From contig NZ_QXNY01000002.1 of assembly GCF_003572205.1 (NCBI RefSeq), forward strand, positions 372,001-436,000: 64,000 nucleotides of DNA. Direction: 5' to 3'. Origin of the DNA: Algihabitans albus. Its GTDB lineage: Bacteria > Pseudomonadota > Alphaproteobacteria > Kiloniellales > DSM-21159. Within the stretch, counting starts at the first letter, position 1, and the number at the start of each line of letters is the position of its first letter. This document shows positions 48,998 through 56,766 of this stretch, one piece after another. The notes under the pieces are model-generated. The model searched no databases, was not told the origin of the DNA, and worked only from the letters and a program-made list of their open reading frames with translations. The translations under genes and the position numbers were made by a program.

Positions 48998-49537
48998 TCA
49001 CTGGGTTGGGGCGGCCAGGATCTCGCGACAGCGCTCGGACAGCTCCCAGGCCTTGTCGTTCTGGAGAGGTTGACCATTGAAGGTGACCCGGCCGTCCCGA
49101 TTGACGGTGACCTCGCCGACGGCCAGAGTCGTCGCCGACTCGGGCCGGCCGTCCAGGCGTGCCGCTTCCGCATCGAGCGCATCCAGCTGCGCCCGCAGGT
49201 CCGCGTTGTCCGGCGCGGCGGCAACCCGCGCGGCCAGGATCCGTCGTTCGCTCTCCAAGGTCCGGCGTTCGGACGTGCTCAGCGGATTCACCTCAATAAG
49301 GAACGTGAAGGTCTCCGGCAATTCGATCGGGTTGGCGCCATAGAGGTCGGCCGGCGCGACGGGCTTGCCCCGCGCGTCGACACCGGGCTGATAATCGGCG
49401 GACACATCGGCATCGGGCAGATGACGCACGAGCTGCGAGCAGTCGGCGCGCGTGATCGTCACCTCGAGCGGCTGAGCGGCTGCCGAGATGGAGCAGAAGG
49501 CGCAGAAGGCTGCAATCAAACCGTAGCTTTCACGCAT
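48998..49537 (-). CDS. Conserved secreted protein of unknown function
   Basis: This is a protein of 179 residues. The first 22 residues form a Sec signal peptide (LIAAFCAFCSISAAAQ) and the rest should be periplasmic. It contains LVRHLPDADVSADYQPGVD and ARGKPVAPADLYG, then a helical, probably coiled-coil part (about residues 95-135) rich in Arg, Leu, Glu and Ala, and a C-terminal VNRDGRVTFNGQPL. I do not know its function. The start is the ATG at 49537; long readings upstream run antisense to the purine permease gene and are not real. It lies upstream of proS and divergent from the permease gene. Confidence 0.8.
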   Translation of the reverse strand: MRESYGLIAAFCAFCSISAAAQPLEVTITRADCSQLVRHLPDADVSADYQPGVDARGKPVAPADLYGANPIELPETFTFLIEVNPLSTSERRTLESERRILAARVAAAPDNADLRAQLDALDAEAARLDGRPESATTLAVGEVTVNRDGRVTFNGQPLQNDKAWELSERCREILAAPTQ

Positions 49538-49702
49538 CGGCTGAGGGTAATCTCGGTGAAGTTGCCAAAAGACTAAGCAGGTCTGGAACAGGCTGCACGC
49601 GCGAGGGCAACGGGGGAAGCAAATTCCAGGAGGCGTTCGGACCAACGCGGGCGGCGGCAGGCGCGCCGCTCCAGGACGATGTTGTTGGGGGGTCGGATAG
49701 AC

Positions 49703-50992
49703 ATGTTGGAGAAATTCTTCGATCTGCGCGGTCACGGGACCACGGTGAAAACCGAGGTGATCGCCGGGATCACAACCTTCCTGACGATGGCCTATATCGC
49801 CTTCGTCAACCCGGCCATCCTCTCCGATGCGGGGATGGATTTCGGGGCGGTCTTCGTGGCGACCTGTATCGCGGCGGCCGTCGGTACCCTGATCATGGGG
49901 CTCTACGCGAACTACCCGATCGCGCTGGCGCCGGGCATGGGCCTCAACGCCTTCTTCACCTACGGCGTCGTGCTCGGCATGGGGCACACCTGGCAGGTGG
50001 CACTGGGGGCCGTGTTCCTCTCGGGTATCCTTTTCGTCATCCTGTCGATCCTGCCGGTGCGCGAGTGGATCATCAACGCCATCCCCAAGGGCCTGAAGAT
50101 GGCGATCTCCGCCGGAATCGGCTTGTTTCTCGGTATCATCGCGCTCAAGAACGCCGGGATCGTCGTCGATCATCCGGCGACCTTGGTGACCATCGGCGAC
50201 CTGACGGCCTGGCCGGCGCTGCTCGCGCTGTTCGGCTTCACGATCATGGTCGCCCTCGACCGTCTGCGCGTGCCCGGCGCGGTCATCATCGGCATCCTGG
50301 CCATTACGGCCATCGGCGTTCTCTTGGGCGTCAGCGAGTTCAAGGGCGTCGTCGCCCTGCCGCCCGACCCCTCCCCGACCTTCCTGCAACTCGACCTTGC
50401 CGGGGCCTTCAAGATCGCGCTGCTGTCGGTCGTCTTCACCTTTCTCTTCGTCGATCTGTTCGACACGGCCGGGACGCTGATCGGCGTCGCTCACCGGGCC
50501 GGGCTGCTCGACGCCGAAGGCAAGCTGCCGCGGCTGCGGCAGGCTCTAATGGCCGATTCCTCGTCGTCGGTGATCGGCTCTGTAGTCGGCACGTCCACAA
50601 CCACGAGTTACATCGAGTCCGCCGCGGGCATAAAGGCCGGCGGGCGGACGGGCCTGACGGCGGTGGTGGTCGCCCTGCTCTTCCTGTTGACGCTTTTCTT
50701 CGCACCGCTGGCAGGAACGGTTCCGGCCTTCGCGACGGCACCGGCACTTCTGTTCGTCGCCTGCCTGATGACCCGGGGTTTGGCGGAGATCGACTGGGAA
50801 GACGTCACGGAGTACGCGCCGGCGGTGCTAACGGCCCTGGCCATGCCGCTCACCTTTTCGATCGCTCATGGGATCGGTTTGGGCTTCATCGCCTACGCCT
50901 TAGTGAAGATCCTGACCGGCCGTATTTCCGAGTGTTCGGTTGCCGTATTGATTATTGCCGCAGCTTTCGTGCTCAAGTTTGCTTTTCTGTGA
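49703..50992 (+). CDS. Purine permease, AzgA/PbuG (NCS2) family
   Basis: This inner-membrane symporter of 429 residues imports adenine, guanine or hypoxanthine. The family N-terminus EKFFDLRGHGTTVKTEVIAGITTFLTMAY is evident in short blocks (HGTTVKTEVIAG, TTFLTMAYI), as are NPAILSDAGMD, ALAPGMGLNAFFTYGVV and the later GTSTTTSYIESAAGI. The ATG at 49703 fits the family start (MLEKFF); an ATG eight codons earlier has a worse ribosome site. It stands alone, divergent from the secreted-protein gene. Confidence 0.93.
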   Translation: MLEKFFDLRGHGTTVKTEVIAGITTFLTMAYIAFVNPAILSDAGMDFGAVFVATCIAAAVGTLIMGLYANYPIALAPGMGLNAFFTYGVVLGMGHTWQVALGAVFLSGILFVILSILPVREWIINAIPKGLKMAISAGIGLFLGIIALKNAGIVVDHPATLVTIGDLTAWPALLALFGFTIMVALDRLRVPGAVIIGILAITAIGVLLGVSEFKGVVALPPDPSPTFLQLDLAGAFKIALLSVVFTFLFVDLFDTAGTLIGVAHRAGLLDAEGKLPRLRQALMADSSSSVIGSVVGTSTTTSYIESAAGIKAGGRTGLTAVVVALLFLLTLFFAPLAGTVPAFATAPALLFVACLMTRGLAEIDWEDVTEYAPAVLTALAMPLTFSIAHGIGLGFIAYALVKILTGRISECSVAVLIIAAAFVLKFAFL

Positions 50993-51124
50993 GCAAAGTG
51001 GAAAGCGGACGGGCAATCACAGAAGGAATATTTCAGGCGCGAGGCAGGTTGCGCAAAAAAGTGGCAAAAAATTGGTGACTCTCTGAGTCGGATCGGCTAT
51101 CAACACAACAAGAAAAGTTTATCG

Positions 51125-51241
51125 GTGACTCAACACCGGAAAAGGCCTGATCACGGCCCAAGTTTACGGAGGAACGTCGTTCGAGAAACCGCCAGGCAGG
51201 TTTTCGAAACCGGCACACAAAGGTGGATCCGAACGGGTTAA
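51125..51241 (+). CDS. Possible 38-residue small protein (uncertain)
   Basis: A GTG at 51125 opens 38 codons that end TGTQRWIRTG and stop with TAA just before the terminator hairpin. The frame is open all the way back to the permease stop, but contains no ATG, and the ribosome site before the GTG is weak. The product would be basic and arginine-rich. It may not be a gene. Confidence 0.15.
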   Translation: MTQHRKRPDHGPSLRRNVVRETARQVFETGTQRWIRTG

Positions 51242-51244
51242 TTG

Positions 51245-51281
51245 AGGCAAGCCTTCCGAACGGAGGCTTGCCTTAATTTTT
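51245..51281 (+). terminator. Intrinsic terminator before the GST gene
   Basis: AGGCAAGCCT and AGGCTTGCCT form a perfect 10-bp stem with a 9-nt loop, followed by TAATTTTT. This is the clearest rho-independent terminator in the window. It ends transcription coming from the purine permease region. A TTGACA that could be a -35 for the GST gene overlaps its tail. Confidence 0.88.
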
Positions 51282-51332
51282 GACAAATCCTGAATTTCTG
51301 ACCGACCATGCCGAACGGCTGATAGGGAATGC

Positions 51333-51953
51333 ATGCTGCGGATTTGGGGGCGCACCAACTCGATCAACGTGCAGAAGGTCCTCTGGACCCTCGACGAGCT
51401 CGGTCTCGACTATGCGCATACTCCCGCCGGGCGCGAACACGGCAAGCTCGACGAAGCCTGGTTCGCAGACCTCAATCCGAACCGCCTTGTCCCCGTGATC
51501 GACGACGATGGTTTCGTGCTCTGGGAGTCCAATGCGATCGTTGGCTATCTCGCCGCACAGTACGGCAAAGGCCGACTTTGCCCTAGCGACGAGCGACAGC
51601 GCGCCGAGGCCAGGCAGTGGATGGACTGGGCCACCACGACGGTCGTGGCGGCCATGACCCCCGTCTTCTGGGGGCTGGTCCGGACACCGCCGGAACAGCG
51701 CGATACGGCCGCCATCGACAAGGGGATCGCAGCCTGTCAGGCGGCCTTCGGCTTGCTGGACGCAAAGCTGGAGGGGCGCGACTACCTGCTCGGTGAAACC
51801 CTTACGATGGCGGACATTCCCCTTGGCTGTGCCGTCTATCGCTGGCATGCCCTGGAGGTGCCGCGCCAGAGTCTGCCGCATCTGGAGGCTTGGTACGCGC
51901 GTCTGCGCGATCGCCCGGCCTACCCGTCGCGGGTCATGCTTCCGCTCAGCTAG
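51333..51953 (+). CDS. Glutathione S-transferase family protein
   Basis: This 206-residue cytosolic protein has an N-terminal thioredoxin-like domain (residues 1-80) with NPNRLVPVIDDDGFVLWESNAI, the conserved cis-proline and Glu-Ser glutathione-binding part, and a C-terminal helical domain with LTMADIPLGCAVYRW. The N-terminus LRIWGRTNSINVQKVLWTL resembles theta/beta-like bacterial GSTs. Substrate unknown. The DUF7002-like gene starts 16 nt downstream, so the two are probably co-transcribed. Confidence 0.9.
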   Translation: MLRIWGRTNSINVQKVLWTLDELGLDYAHTPAGREHGKLDEAWFADLNPNRLVPVIDDDGFVLWESNAIVGYLAAQYGKGRLCPSDERQRAEARQWMDWATTTVVAAMTPVFWGLVRTPPEQRDTAAIDKGIAACQAAFGLLDAKLEGRDYLLGETLTMADIPLGCAVYRWHALEVPRQSLPHLEAWYARLRDRPAYPSRVMLPLS

Positions 51954-51969
51954 ATCCGGGTCGGCTAAC

Positions 51970-52611
51970 GTGACACCCGAGGAGCTCGGCTCGCGCCACC
52001 CACGCCTCTACCACGTCACCGAACCGGGTGCCTGGACGCGGATCCGCGATCTCGGCCTTCTCAGCACGAGCCGGATCCTCGACCTCTTCGAGATCGAGGG
52101 CCCAGAGCGAGTGCGCTTGGAGCGCCGTCGGCGACCGGAGGCGGTTCCGCTGACGCATCCTCGATGGGGGAGCGTGGTCCTTAACGACCAGATGCCGCTT
52201 CGCGAAACGGCGCTGGAAGCTTGCCTGGACGACGACCTCACTCCAGCGGATTGGCTGGCGATGTTGAATGCCCGGGTCTTCTTCTGGTCCGACGAGGATG
52301 GGCTTGCGCGCATGCTCGGCGCCCGCATGAACCGGGGACGCCCGCGCGATGTTCTCGTCTTCGACACGCTCAGCCTGGCGCGTGTCCACGGCCCGGCTAT
52401 GGAAGTCTGCCCGATCAATTCCGGCGCCACTATCCGGCGCCCTGCCCGCCGGGGTCTCGGCACTTTCACGCCAATCGACGAGATGTCTTACCGGGACTGG
52501 TCGCGAAGACGCGGAGGGCGGGATCGAATCCTGGAGGTCACGCTCAAGGGCGGCGCCCGGGATATCGCAGATCATCTCGTCGAGCGTCGGCAGACCGCGC
52601 CGTCTGGATGA
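51970..52611 (+). CDS. DUF7002-like protein of unknown function
   Basis: This is a 213-residue protein from a GTG start at 51970. Notable blocks are LYHVTEPGAWTRIRDLGLLSTSRIL at the N-terminus, LNARVFFWSDEDGLARML in the middle and a basic C-terminus ending ERRQTAPSG. The opening YHVTEPGAW-IRxxGLLS pattern resembles the first strand and histidine region of ADP-ribosyltransferase-like folds such as DUF4433/DarT and Tpt1, but I see no full catalytic set and this is only a likeness. No signal peptide or membrane segment. It follows the GST gene and is convergent with the DUF1467 gene. Confidence 0.7.
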   Translation: MTPEELGSRHPRLYHVTEPGAWTRIRDLGLLSTSRILDLFEIEGPERVRLERRRRPEAVPLTHPRWGSVVLNDQMPLRETALEACLDDDLTPADWLAMLNARVFFWSDEDGLARMLGARMNRGRPRDVLVFDTLSLARVHGPAMEVCPINSGATIRRPARRGLGTFTPIDEMSYRDWSRRRGGRDRILEVTLKGGARDIADHLVERRQTAPSG

Positions 52612-52619
52612 GCGGCGAT

Positions 52620-52892
52620 TTACCGCTCGGTTTCGACCTGGAAGGGATCGCCGCCGACAAACTCTCGGAACGAGACCAGTTCGCTCTCGACGGCGGCGTA
52701 GATCGCGAGCCAGACGACACTTGAAATGACTGTGGTGACGATGACCTTGCGGAGCAGCCGCGGGTGCTCGGGGGCACTGGGCGCATGGCCCGGCTCCGGC
52801 GTTTCCGGCGGGCGGGCGCCCCAAGGCAAGACCATGAAGATCACCACCCACCAGACGATGACGAAGACGATGATGCCGGTGAACCAGCTCAT
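52620..52892 (-). CDS. DUF1467 family small membrane protein
   Basis: This 90-residue protein has two membrane helices (about residues 5-25 and 50-68) separated by a Pro-rich cytoplasmic or periplasmic loop (RPPETPEPGHAPSAPEHP). DUF1467 proteins are small alphaproteobacterial inner-membrane proteins with no known role. The gene is typically found beside mce, as here, where repeat copy B lies between them. Confidence 0.85.
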   Translation of the reverse strand: MSWFTGIIVFVIVWWVVIFMVLPWGARPPETPEPGHAPSAPEHPRLLRKVIVTTVISSVVWLAIYAAVESELVSFREFVGGDPFQVETER

Positions 52893-52934
52893 GGTGGGCC
52901 GTTTTTCCTGACGATCAATGCGAAAGGGGCGTGA

Positions 52935-53076
52935 CTAGAGCCTGTTGTGATCGTATGGACTCGCTTCGCGGTTCCGCCGATCACAAGAAACATACTCTAA
53001 CACTTTGAATCTAGACCAGATTTAATGTAATCGCCGGACCCAATACGTGGGTCCGACTGATCACTGTCCGGTCTAG
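52935..53076 (-). repeat. Dispersed intergenic repeat, copy B (about 142 bp)
   Basis: Read on the minus strand it starts CTAGACCGGACAGTGATC and ends CAGGCTCTAG. It matches copy A (11727-11867) at roughly 90 percent by eye, with one small indel. The hairpin GGACCCA/TGGGTCC is unchanged. The mce stop codon TAG (53073-53075) lies in its edge CTAG, so mce ends inside the element. Confidence 0.9.
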
Positions 53077-53477
53077 ACCTGCTCGAGCTCGACCAGGGTT
53101 CCGGAAAAGTCCTTCGGGTGCAGGAAGAGCACCGGCTTTCCATGCGCCCCGATCTTCGGCTCGCCGTCGCCCAGCACCCTTGCCCCCTCCGTCTTCAGCT
53201 TGTCGCGCGCGGCCAGGATGTCGTCCACCTCGTAGCAGACATGATGAATGCCGCCGGAGGGGTTCTTGGCCAGAAATCCGGCGATGGGGGAGTTCTCGCC
53301 GAGCGGATGGAGCAGCTCGATCTTCGTGTTGGGCAGTTCGACGAAGACGACCGTCACCCCGTGATCGGGTTCGTCTTGCGGGTCCGAGACTTTCGCCCCC
53401 AGGGTGCCGGCGTAGCTGGCGACGGCCGTCTGCAGGTCCGGCACCGCGATCGCCACATGATTCAAGCGTCCGATCAT
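53073..53477 (-). CDS. mce: Methylmalonyl-CoA epimerase
   Basis: This 134-residue vicinal-oxygen-chelate enzyme interconverts (S)- and (R)-methylmalonyl-CoA in propionate metabolism. Metal-ligand and catalytic positions are in RLNHVAIAVPDL (H7), GIHHVCYEVDDI and the C-terminal TLVELEQV. The length is typical. It lies between rnj and DUF1467, with repeats on both sides. Confidence 0.93.
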   Translation of the reverse strand: MIGRLNHVAIAVPDLQTAVASYAGTLGAKVSDPQDEPDHGVTVVFVELPNTKIELLHPLGENSPIAGFLAKNPSGGIHHVCYEVDDILAARDKLKTEGARVLGDGEPKIGAHGKPVLFLHPKDFSGTLVELEQV

Positions 53478-53493
53478 CGCACCTCTCTCCTCT

Positions 53494-53538
53494 CCCGCCG
53501 ATCACAGGAAATATACTCTAACTATCTATCCGGCCTAG
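53494..53538 (-). repeat. Dispersed repeat, shortened copy C
   Basis: The stretch CCGCCGATCACAGGAAATATA, without its first two and last bases, continues as CTCTAAC and matches the middle of copy B almost exactly. The sequence then jumps to the CCGG-CTAG edge, so most of the hairpin part is missing. The rnj stop codon TAG (53535-53537) lies in the terminal CTAG. Confidence 0.65.
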
Positions 53539-55208
53539 CATTGGACCCGGATGACCTGTACCTCGACCACCGGCTTCTTGCCCAGTTCCCTTTGCAACGT
53601 GCGGCGCACCGCAATCCGCACGGCTTCTGCGGTGGCCCGGTCGTCGTGGCGGTCGTGGCGGCTCAGGGTATGCAGCGCGGTGGCGATCGCCTGCTCGAGC
53701 GCTTCCGTTACCTCGGCCTCTTCCTTGAGGTCGTAGAGACCGCCGGCGGCGATCCGCGGCGAGACGACCGGCGCGCCCTTGCCGTCCAGCACCAATGTAA
53801 CCACGGCGGATCCATTGATCACCATCCGCCGGCGCGTGCGAATCACCGGACTGTCGACCGGCCGCAGAATGTCGCCGTCGAGCGCCAGGCGCCCGGAATG
53901 AACGTGATCGACGATCTGTGCCGGGCCGGGTGCGAGGCGCACGAGCGCTCCGTTCGCGCCGACGATGCTTTCCGGCACCTGACATTCGCCGGCGAGCTTG
54001 GCGTGAGCCTCCAGATGGCGTCGCTCGCCATGCACCGGCACGGCAATCCGCGGGCGCGTCCACTGGTACATCTGGGCCAGCTCGTCCCGGCAGGGATGTC
54101 CCGAGACATGAACCGGCCGCTCGTCCGCGCCGACGATCTCGATGCCTCTGGCCGTCAGGAGATTGTAGAGCCCGTGGATCGACTTCTCGTTTCCGGGAAT
54201 GACCCTGGAGGAGAAGACGACGGCATCGCCCTTGCCGAGCGAAATCTGCGGATGATCGTCGTTGGCGATGCGCCATAGGGCAGCGCGCGGCTCGCCCTGG
54301 CTGCCGGTCACCAGCAGCAGAATCTCGGAGTCCGGCAGGTAACCGATGTCGCGCACGTCGAGGAGCGGCGGCAAGTCGTCGAGGTAGCCGGTTTCGCGCG
54401 CAGCCGCCCAGATGCGGTGCATCGAGCGGCCGACCAGCGCGACCTTGCGGCCGTTCTTCTCCGCCGCCCTGATCACCGTTTCCAACCGCGCGACGTTGCT
54501 GGCGAAACAGGCGACCGCGACCTTGTTTTCGAAGCGCCCGATCAGCTCCTCCAGCTCGCTGCGAACCTCCAGCTCGGAGCCCGACTGACCGGGCACCAGG
54601 GCGTTGGTCGAGTCGCAGACCAGGGCCAGCACGCCCTCCTCCGCCACCTCGCGCAGACGCTTGTCGTCGTAGTCGTCGCCGATCAGCGGATCGGGATCGA
54701 GCTTCCAGTCCCCGGTGTGAACCACCATGCCGGCACCCGTGCGCAGAACCACCGCATTCGGTTCCGGGATCGAATGGGTCAGCGTCACGAGCTCGATGTC
54801 GAAAGGCCCGATGTCGAGACGGCTCCCGAGGGGAATTTCGGTGATCTCCGGCGTTTCCTCGAGGCCCTCGTCCGCCAGCTTGCGACGCAGGAGCGCCGCG
54901 GTGAAGGGCGTCGCGTAGATCGGGCAACGCAGCTCCGACCAAAGCCAGGGCACGGCGCCCAGGTGATCCTCGTGCGCATGGGTCAGCACCAGGCCGGCCA
55001 GCTCTTCCGCCCGCTCCACGATGAAGTCGGGGTCGGGCATCACCACCTCGATCCCCGGCAGATCATGCTCGCCGAACGCAACGCCGCAATCGATCATCAG
55101 CCATTTGCCAGCGTGGCCGTAGAGGTTGAGGTTCATGCCGATCTCGCCCGTTCCGCCGAGCGGCAGGAACAGAAGTTCGTCGGACCCCGGTGCGGGAATA
55201 TCGCTCAT
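53535..55208 (-). CDS. rnj: Ribonuclease J
   Basis: This 557-residue metallo-beta-lactamase/beta-CASP nuclease has both endonuclease and 5'-3' exonuclease activity on RNA. The metal site HxHxDH is at H77-H82 (THAHEDHLGAVP). Further motifs include HTGDWKLDPDP, CDSTNALVPGQSGSE, VFSSRVIPGNEKSIH and HVSGHPCRDELAQMY. It overlaps the coaX stop by 4 nt. RNase J is standard in alphaproteobacteria alongside RNase E. Confidence 0.95.
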   Translation of the reverse strand: MSDIPAPGSDELLFLPLGGTGEIGMNLNLYGHAGKWLMIDCGVAFGEHDLPGIEVVMPDPDFIVERAEELAGLVLTHAHEDHLGAVPWLWSELRCPIYATPFTAALLRRKLADEGLEETPEITEIPLGSRLDIGPFDIELVTLTHSIPEPNAVVLRTGAGMVVHTGDWKLDPDPLIGDDYDDKRLREVAEEGVLALVCDSTNALVPGQSGSELEVRSELEELIGRFENKVAVACFASNVARLETVIRAAEKNGRKVALVGRSMHRIWAAARETGYLDDLPPLLDVRDIGYLPDSEILLLVTGSQGEPRAALWRIANDDHPQISLGKGDAVVFSSRVIPGNEKSIHGLYNLLTARGIEIVGADERPVHVSGHPCRDELAQMYQWTRPRIAVPVHGERRHLEAHAKLAGECQVPESIVGANGALVRLAPGPAQIVDHVHSGRLALDGDILRPVDSPVIRTRRRMVINGSAVVTLVLDGKGAPVVSPRIAAGGLYDLKEEAEVTEALEQAIATALHTLSRHDRHDDRATAEAVRIAVRRTLQRELGKKPVVEVQVIRVQC

Positions 55209-55981
55209 CGGCGCATCCGATCGGCCTCATAGAGCAACCGCAAGCCGCGCAGGGTCAGATCCGGATCGTCGTGTTGGATCTCCGCGCTCGACTGTTCGAA
55301 CAGCGGCGCCAGTCCGCCCGTTGCGACAGTGGTCAAATCTTGTCCTCGTTCAGCCTTGATGCGCGCGATCAGACCTTCGATCAGTCCGACGTAACCCCAA
55401 TACACGCCCGACTGCATGGCCGAAACCGTGTCCGTGCCGACGATCCGGTCCGGTTTGGCCAAGGGCACGCGCGGCAGGCGCGCCGCTGCCTGATAGAGCG
55501 CTTCCATCGAAAGGTTGATGCCGGGGGCGATGATCACGCCCTCCAGGCCGCCGTCCGGATCGATCACGTCGAAGGTCGTGGCCGTGCCGAAGTCGATGAC
55601 GACCAGGGCGCCCTCGTAGGTCGCATGGGCGGCCACCGCATTGGCGATGCGGTCGGCACCGACCTGCTCCGGCCGCGCCACACGCAGAGGCACGTCGCTG
55701 CTCCGGATCGCCTCCTCCACCGCAAGCGGTTCGATCCCGAGATGATGCCGGCAGAGCCGGTCGAAGGCGCGTTGAGCCGCCGGCACCACGTTGGACACGA
55801 TGGCACCCTGAATCGCGGAACGTTCGATCCCCTCCAAGGTCATCAGGGAGGTGAGCCAAACGACATACTCGTCGGAGGTGCGGCGTGGGTCGGTGGCGAT
55901 CCGCCACTTGGCGCGCAGCTCGCTGCCTTCGTAAAGCCCTGCGACGCAGTTCGTATTGCCGCTGTCAATGGTGAGCAGCAC
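55205..55981 (-). CDS. coaX: Type III pantothenate kinase
   Basis: This 258-residue ASKHA-fold enzyme phosphorylates pantothenate in the first step of coenzyme A synthesis; type III kinases are not inhibited by CoA. The phosphate-binding motif is DSGNTNCVAGLY at the N-terminus, with DFGTATTFDVI and ATGGLAPLFEQ further on. It lies between birA and rnj, the usual alphaproteobacterial arrangement. Confidence 0.94.
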   Translation of the reverse strand: MLLTIDSGNTNCVAGLYEGSELRAKWRIATDPRRTSDEYVVWLTSLMTLEGIERSAIQGAIVSNVVPAAQRAFDRLCRHHLGIEPLAVEEAIRSSDVPLRVARPEQVGADRIANAVAAHATYEGALVVIDFGTATTFDVIDPDGGLEGVIIAPGINLSMEALYQAAARLPRVPLAKPDRIVGTDTVSAMQSGVYWGYVGLIEGLIARIKAERGQDLTTVATGGLAPLFEQSSAEIQHDDPDLTLRGLRLLYEADRMRR

Positions 55982-55986
55982 GGTTC

Positions 55987-56766
55987 CTACCTCTCGGCCG
56001 GAAAGACATCGCCGGCGGCGATGGTCCGGACGCCGCCGTCGGCCAGCTCCAGCAGCAGACGGCCGTCCGGATCGAGGTCGCGAAAGACCCCGCCGAGCGT
56101 CTCCTGCGGTAAGCGAACCTGGATCTCCTCGCCCTTACTCGCGGCATGGCGCAGCCACGCAGCGCGCACGGGTGCGAAGCCTTCGTCCAGCCAGCGGTTG
56201 ACCCAACCCAGCAAATGGCGGCCGAAAGCCTCCAGCAAATCCACCTCGGTGATCTCCGGGGGCGTCCCCTCGAACCGGAGCGACGTGGCCGGATAGGCGG
56301 TATCCTTCGGAAAGGACGCGACATTGGTGCCGAGACCGAGCAGAAGCCAGTCCAGCGTACCGTCGGCCAGCGACTTCGATTCCAACAAGATACCCGTCAC
56401 CTTGCGACCGTTAAGCAGGACGTCGTTCGGCCACTTATAGGTAACATCCAGCGGCGGACAGACGCTGCCGATCGCGTCGCCCATGCCGACGGCGGCCGTA
56501 AATCCGAGCTGTGCCGCATCGGCCGGACTGCATTCGGGCCGCAGGATCAGGGTCAGATAGAGGTTGCCCCTGGGACTGTCCCACTCCCGGCTCTGGCGCC
56601 CGCGTCCGGCGGTCTGTTCGCGGGCCCAGACCAGGGTACCGTCTTCGGCTCCCGCCTCAGCCAAACGGCGGGCCTCCTCCATCGTGGAGGCGACGCTGTC
56701 CAGGGACACCAGTCGATAGGCGGTCGGAAGCTTGGGACTGCGGGAGGCGTCTTTGGGAGGAATCAT
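55987..56766 (-). CDS. birA: Biotin-[acetyl-CoA-carboxylase] ligase (monofunctional)
   Basis: This 259-residue enzyme attaches biotin to the carrier protein. The ATP and biotin-binding motif [17 protein letters not shown] and the [20 protein letters not shown] block are intact. A small C-terminal SH3-like domain ([18 protein letters not shown]) is present. There is no N-terminal winged helix, so it should not repress transcription as E. coli BirA does. The ATG at 56766 overlaps the nuoN stop; longer readings are antisense-like frames of nuoN and are rejected. Confidence 0.94.
   Translation of the reverse strand: MIPPKDASRSPKLPTAYRLVSLDSVASTMEEARRLAEAGAEDGTLVWAREQTAGRGRQSREWDSPRGNLYLTLILRPECSPADAAQLGFTAAVGMGDAIGSVCPPLDVTYKWPNDVLLNGRKVTGILLESKSLADGTLDWLLLGLGTNVASFPKDTAYPATSLRFEGTPPEITEVDLLEAFGRHLLGWVNRWLDEGFAPVRAAWLRHAASKGEEIQVRLPQETLGGVFRDLDPDGRLLLELADGGVRTIAAGDVFPAER

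Larger units (their letters stand above)
51080..51281 (+). ncRNA. Candidate structured small RNA or 3'-UTR RNA
   Basis: The 340 nt after the purine permease contain no conventional gene but are A-rich and structured. A hairpin at 51180-51208 (TTCGAGAAACC/GGTTTTCGAA, one bulged G) is followed by the perfect terminator at 51245-51281. A weak promoter-like TTGGTG with GCTATC 18 nt later starts near 51073. It could be an independent sRNA or the permease 3' UTR. The 5' end given is a guess. Confidence 0.25.

Noticed and set aside
48998-50494. Long minus-strand frame running from the purine permease region into the secreted protein gene
   Set aside because: Only the part from 49537 downwards has a signal peptide and protein-like composition. 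The rest is antisense to the permease.
51125-51241. Likeness of the tail TGTQRWIR to the TGTVKWFN start of cold-shock proteins
   Set aside because: Only a few residues match, the rest of the cold-shock domain is absent and a stop follows. It is treated as chance.
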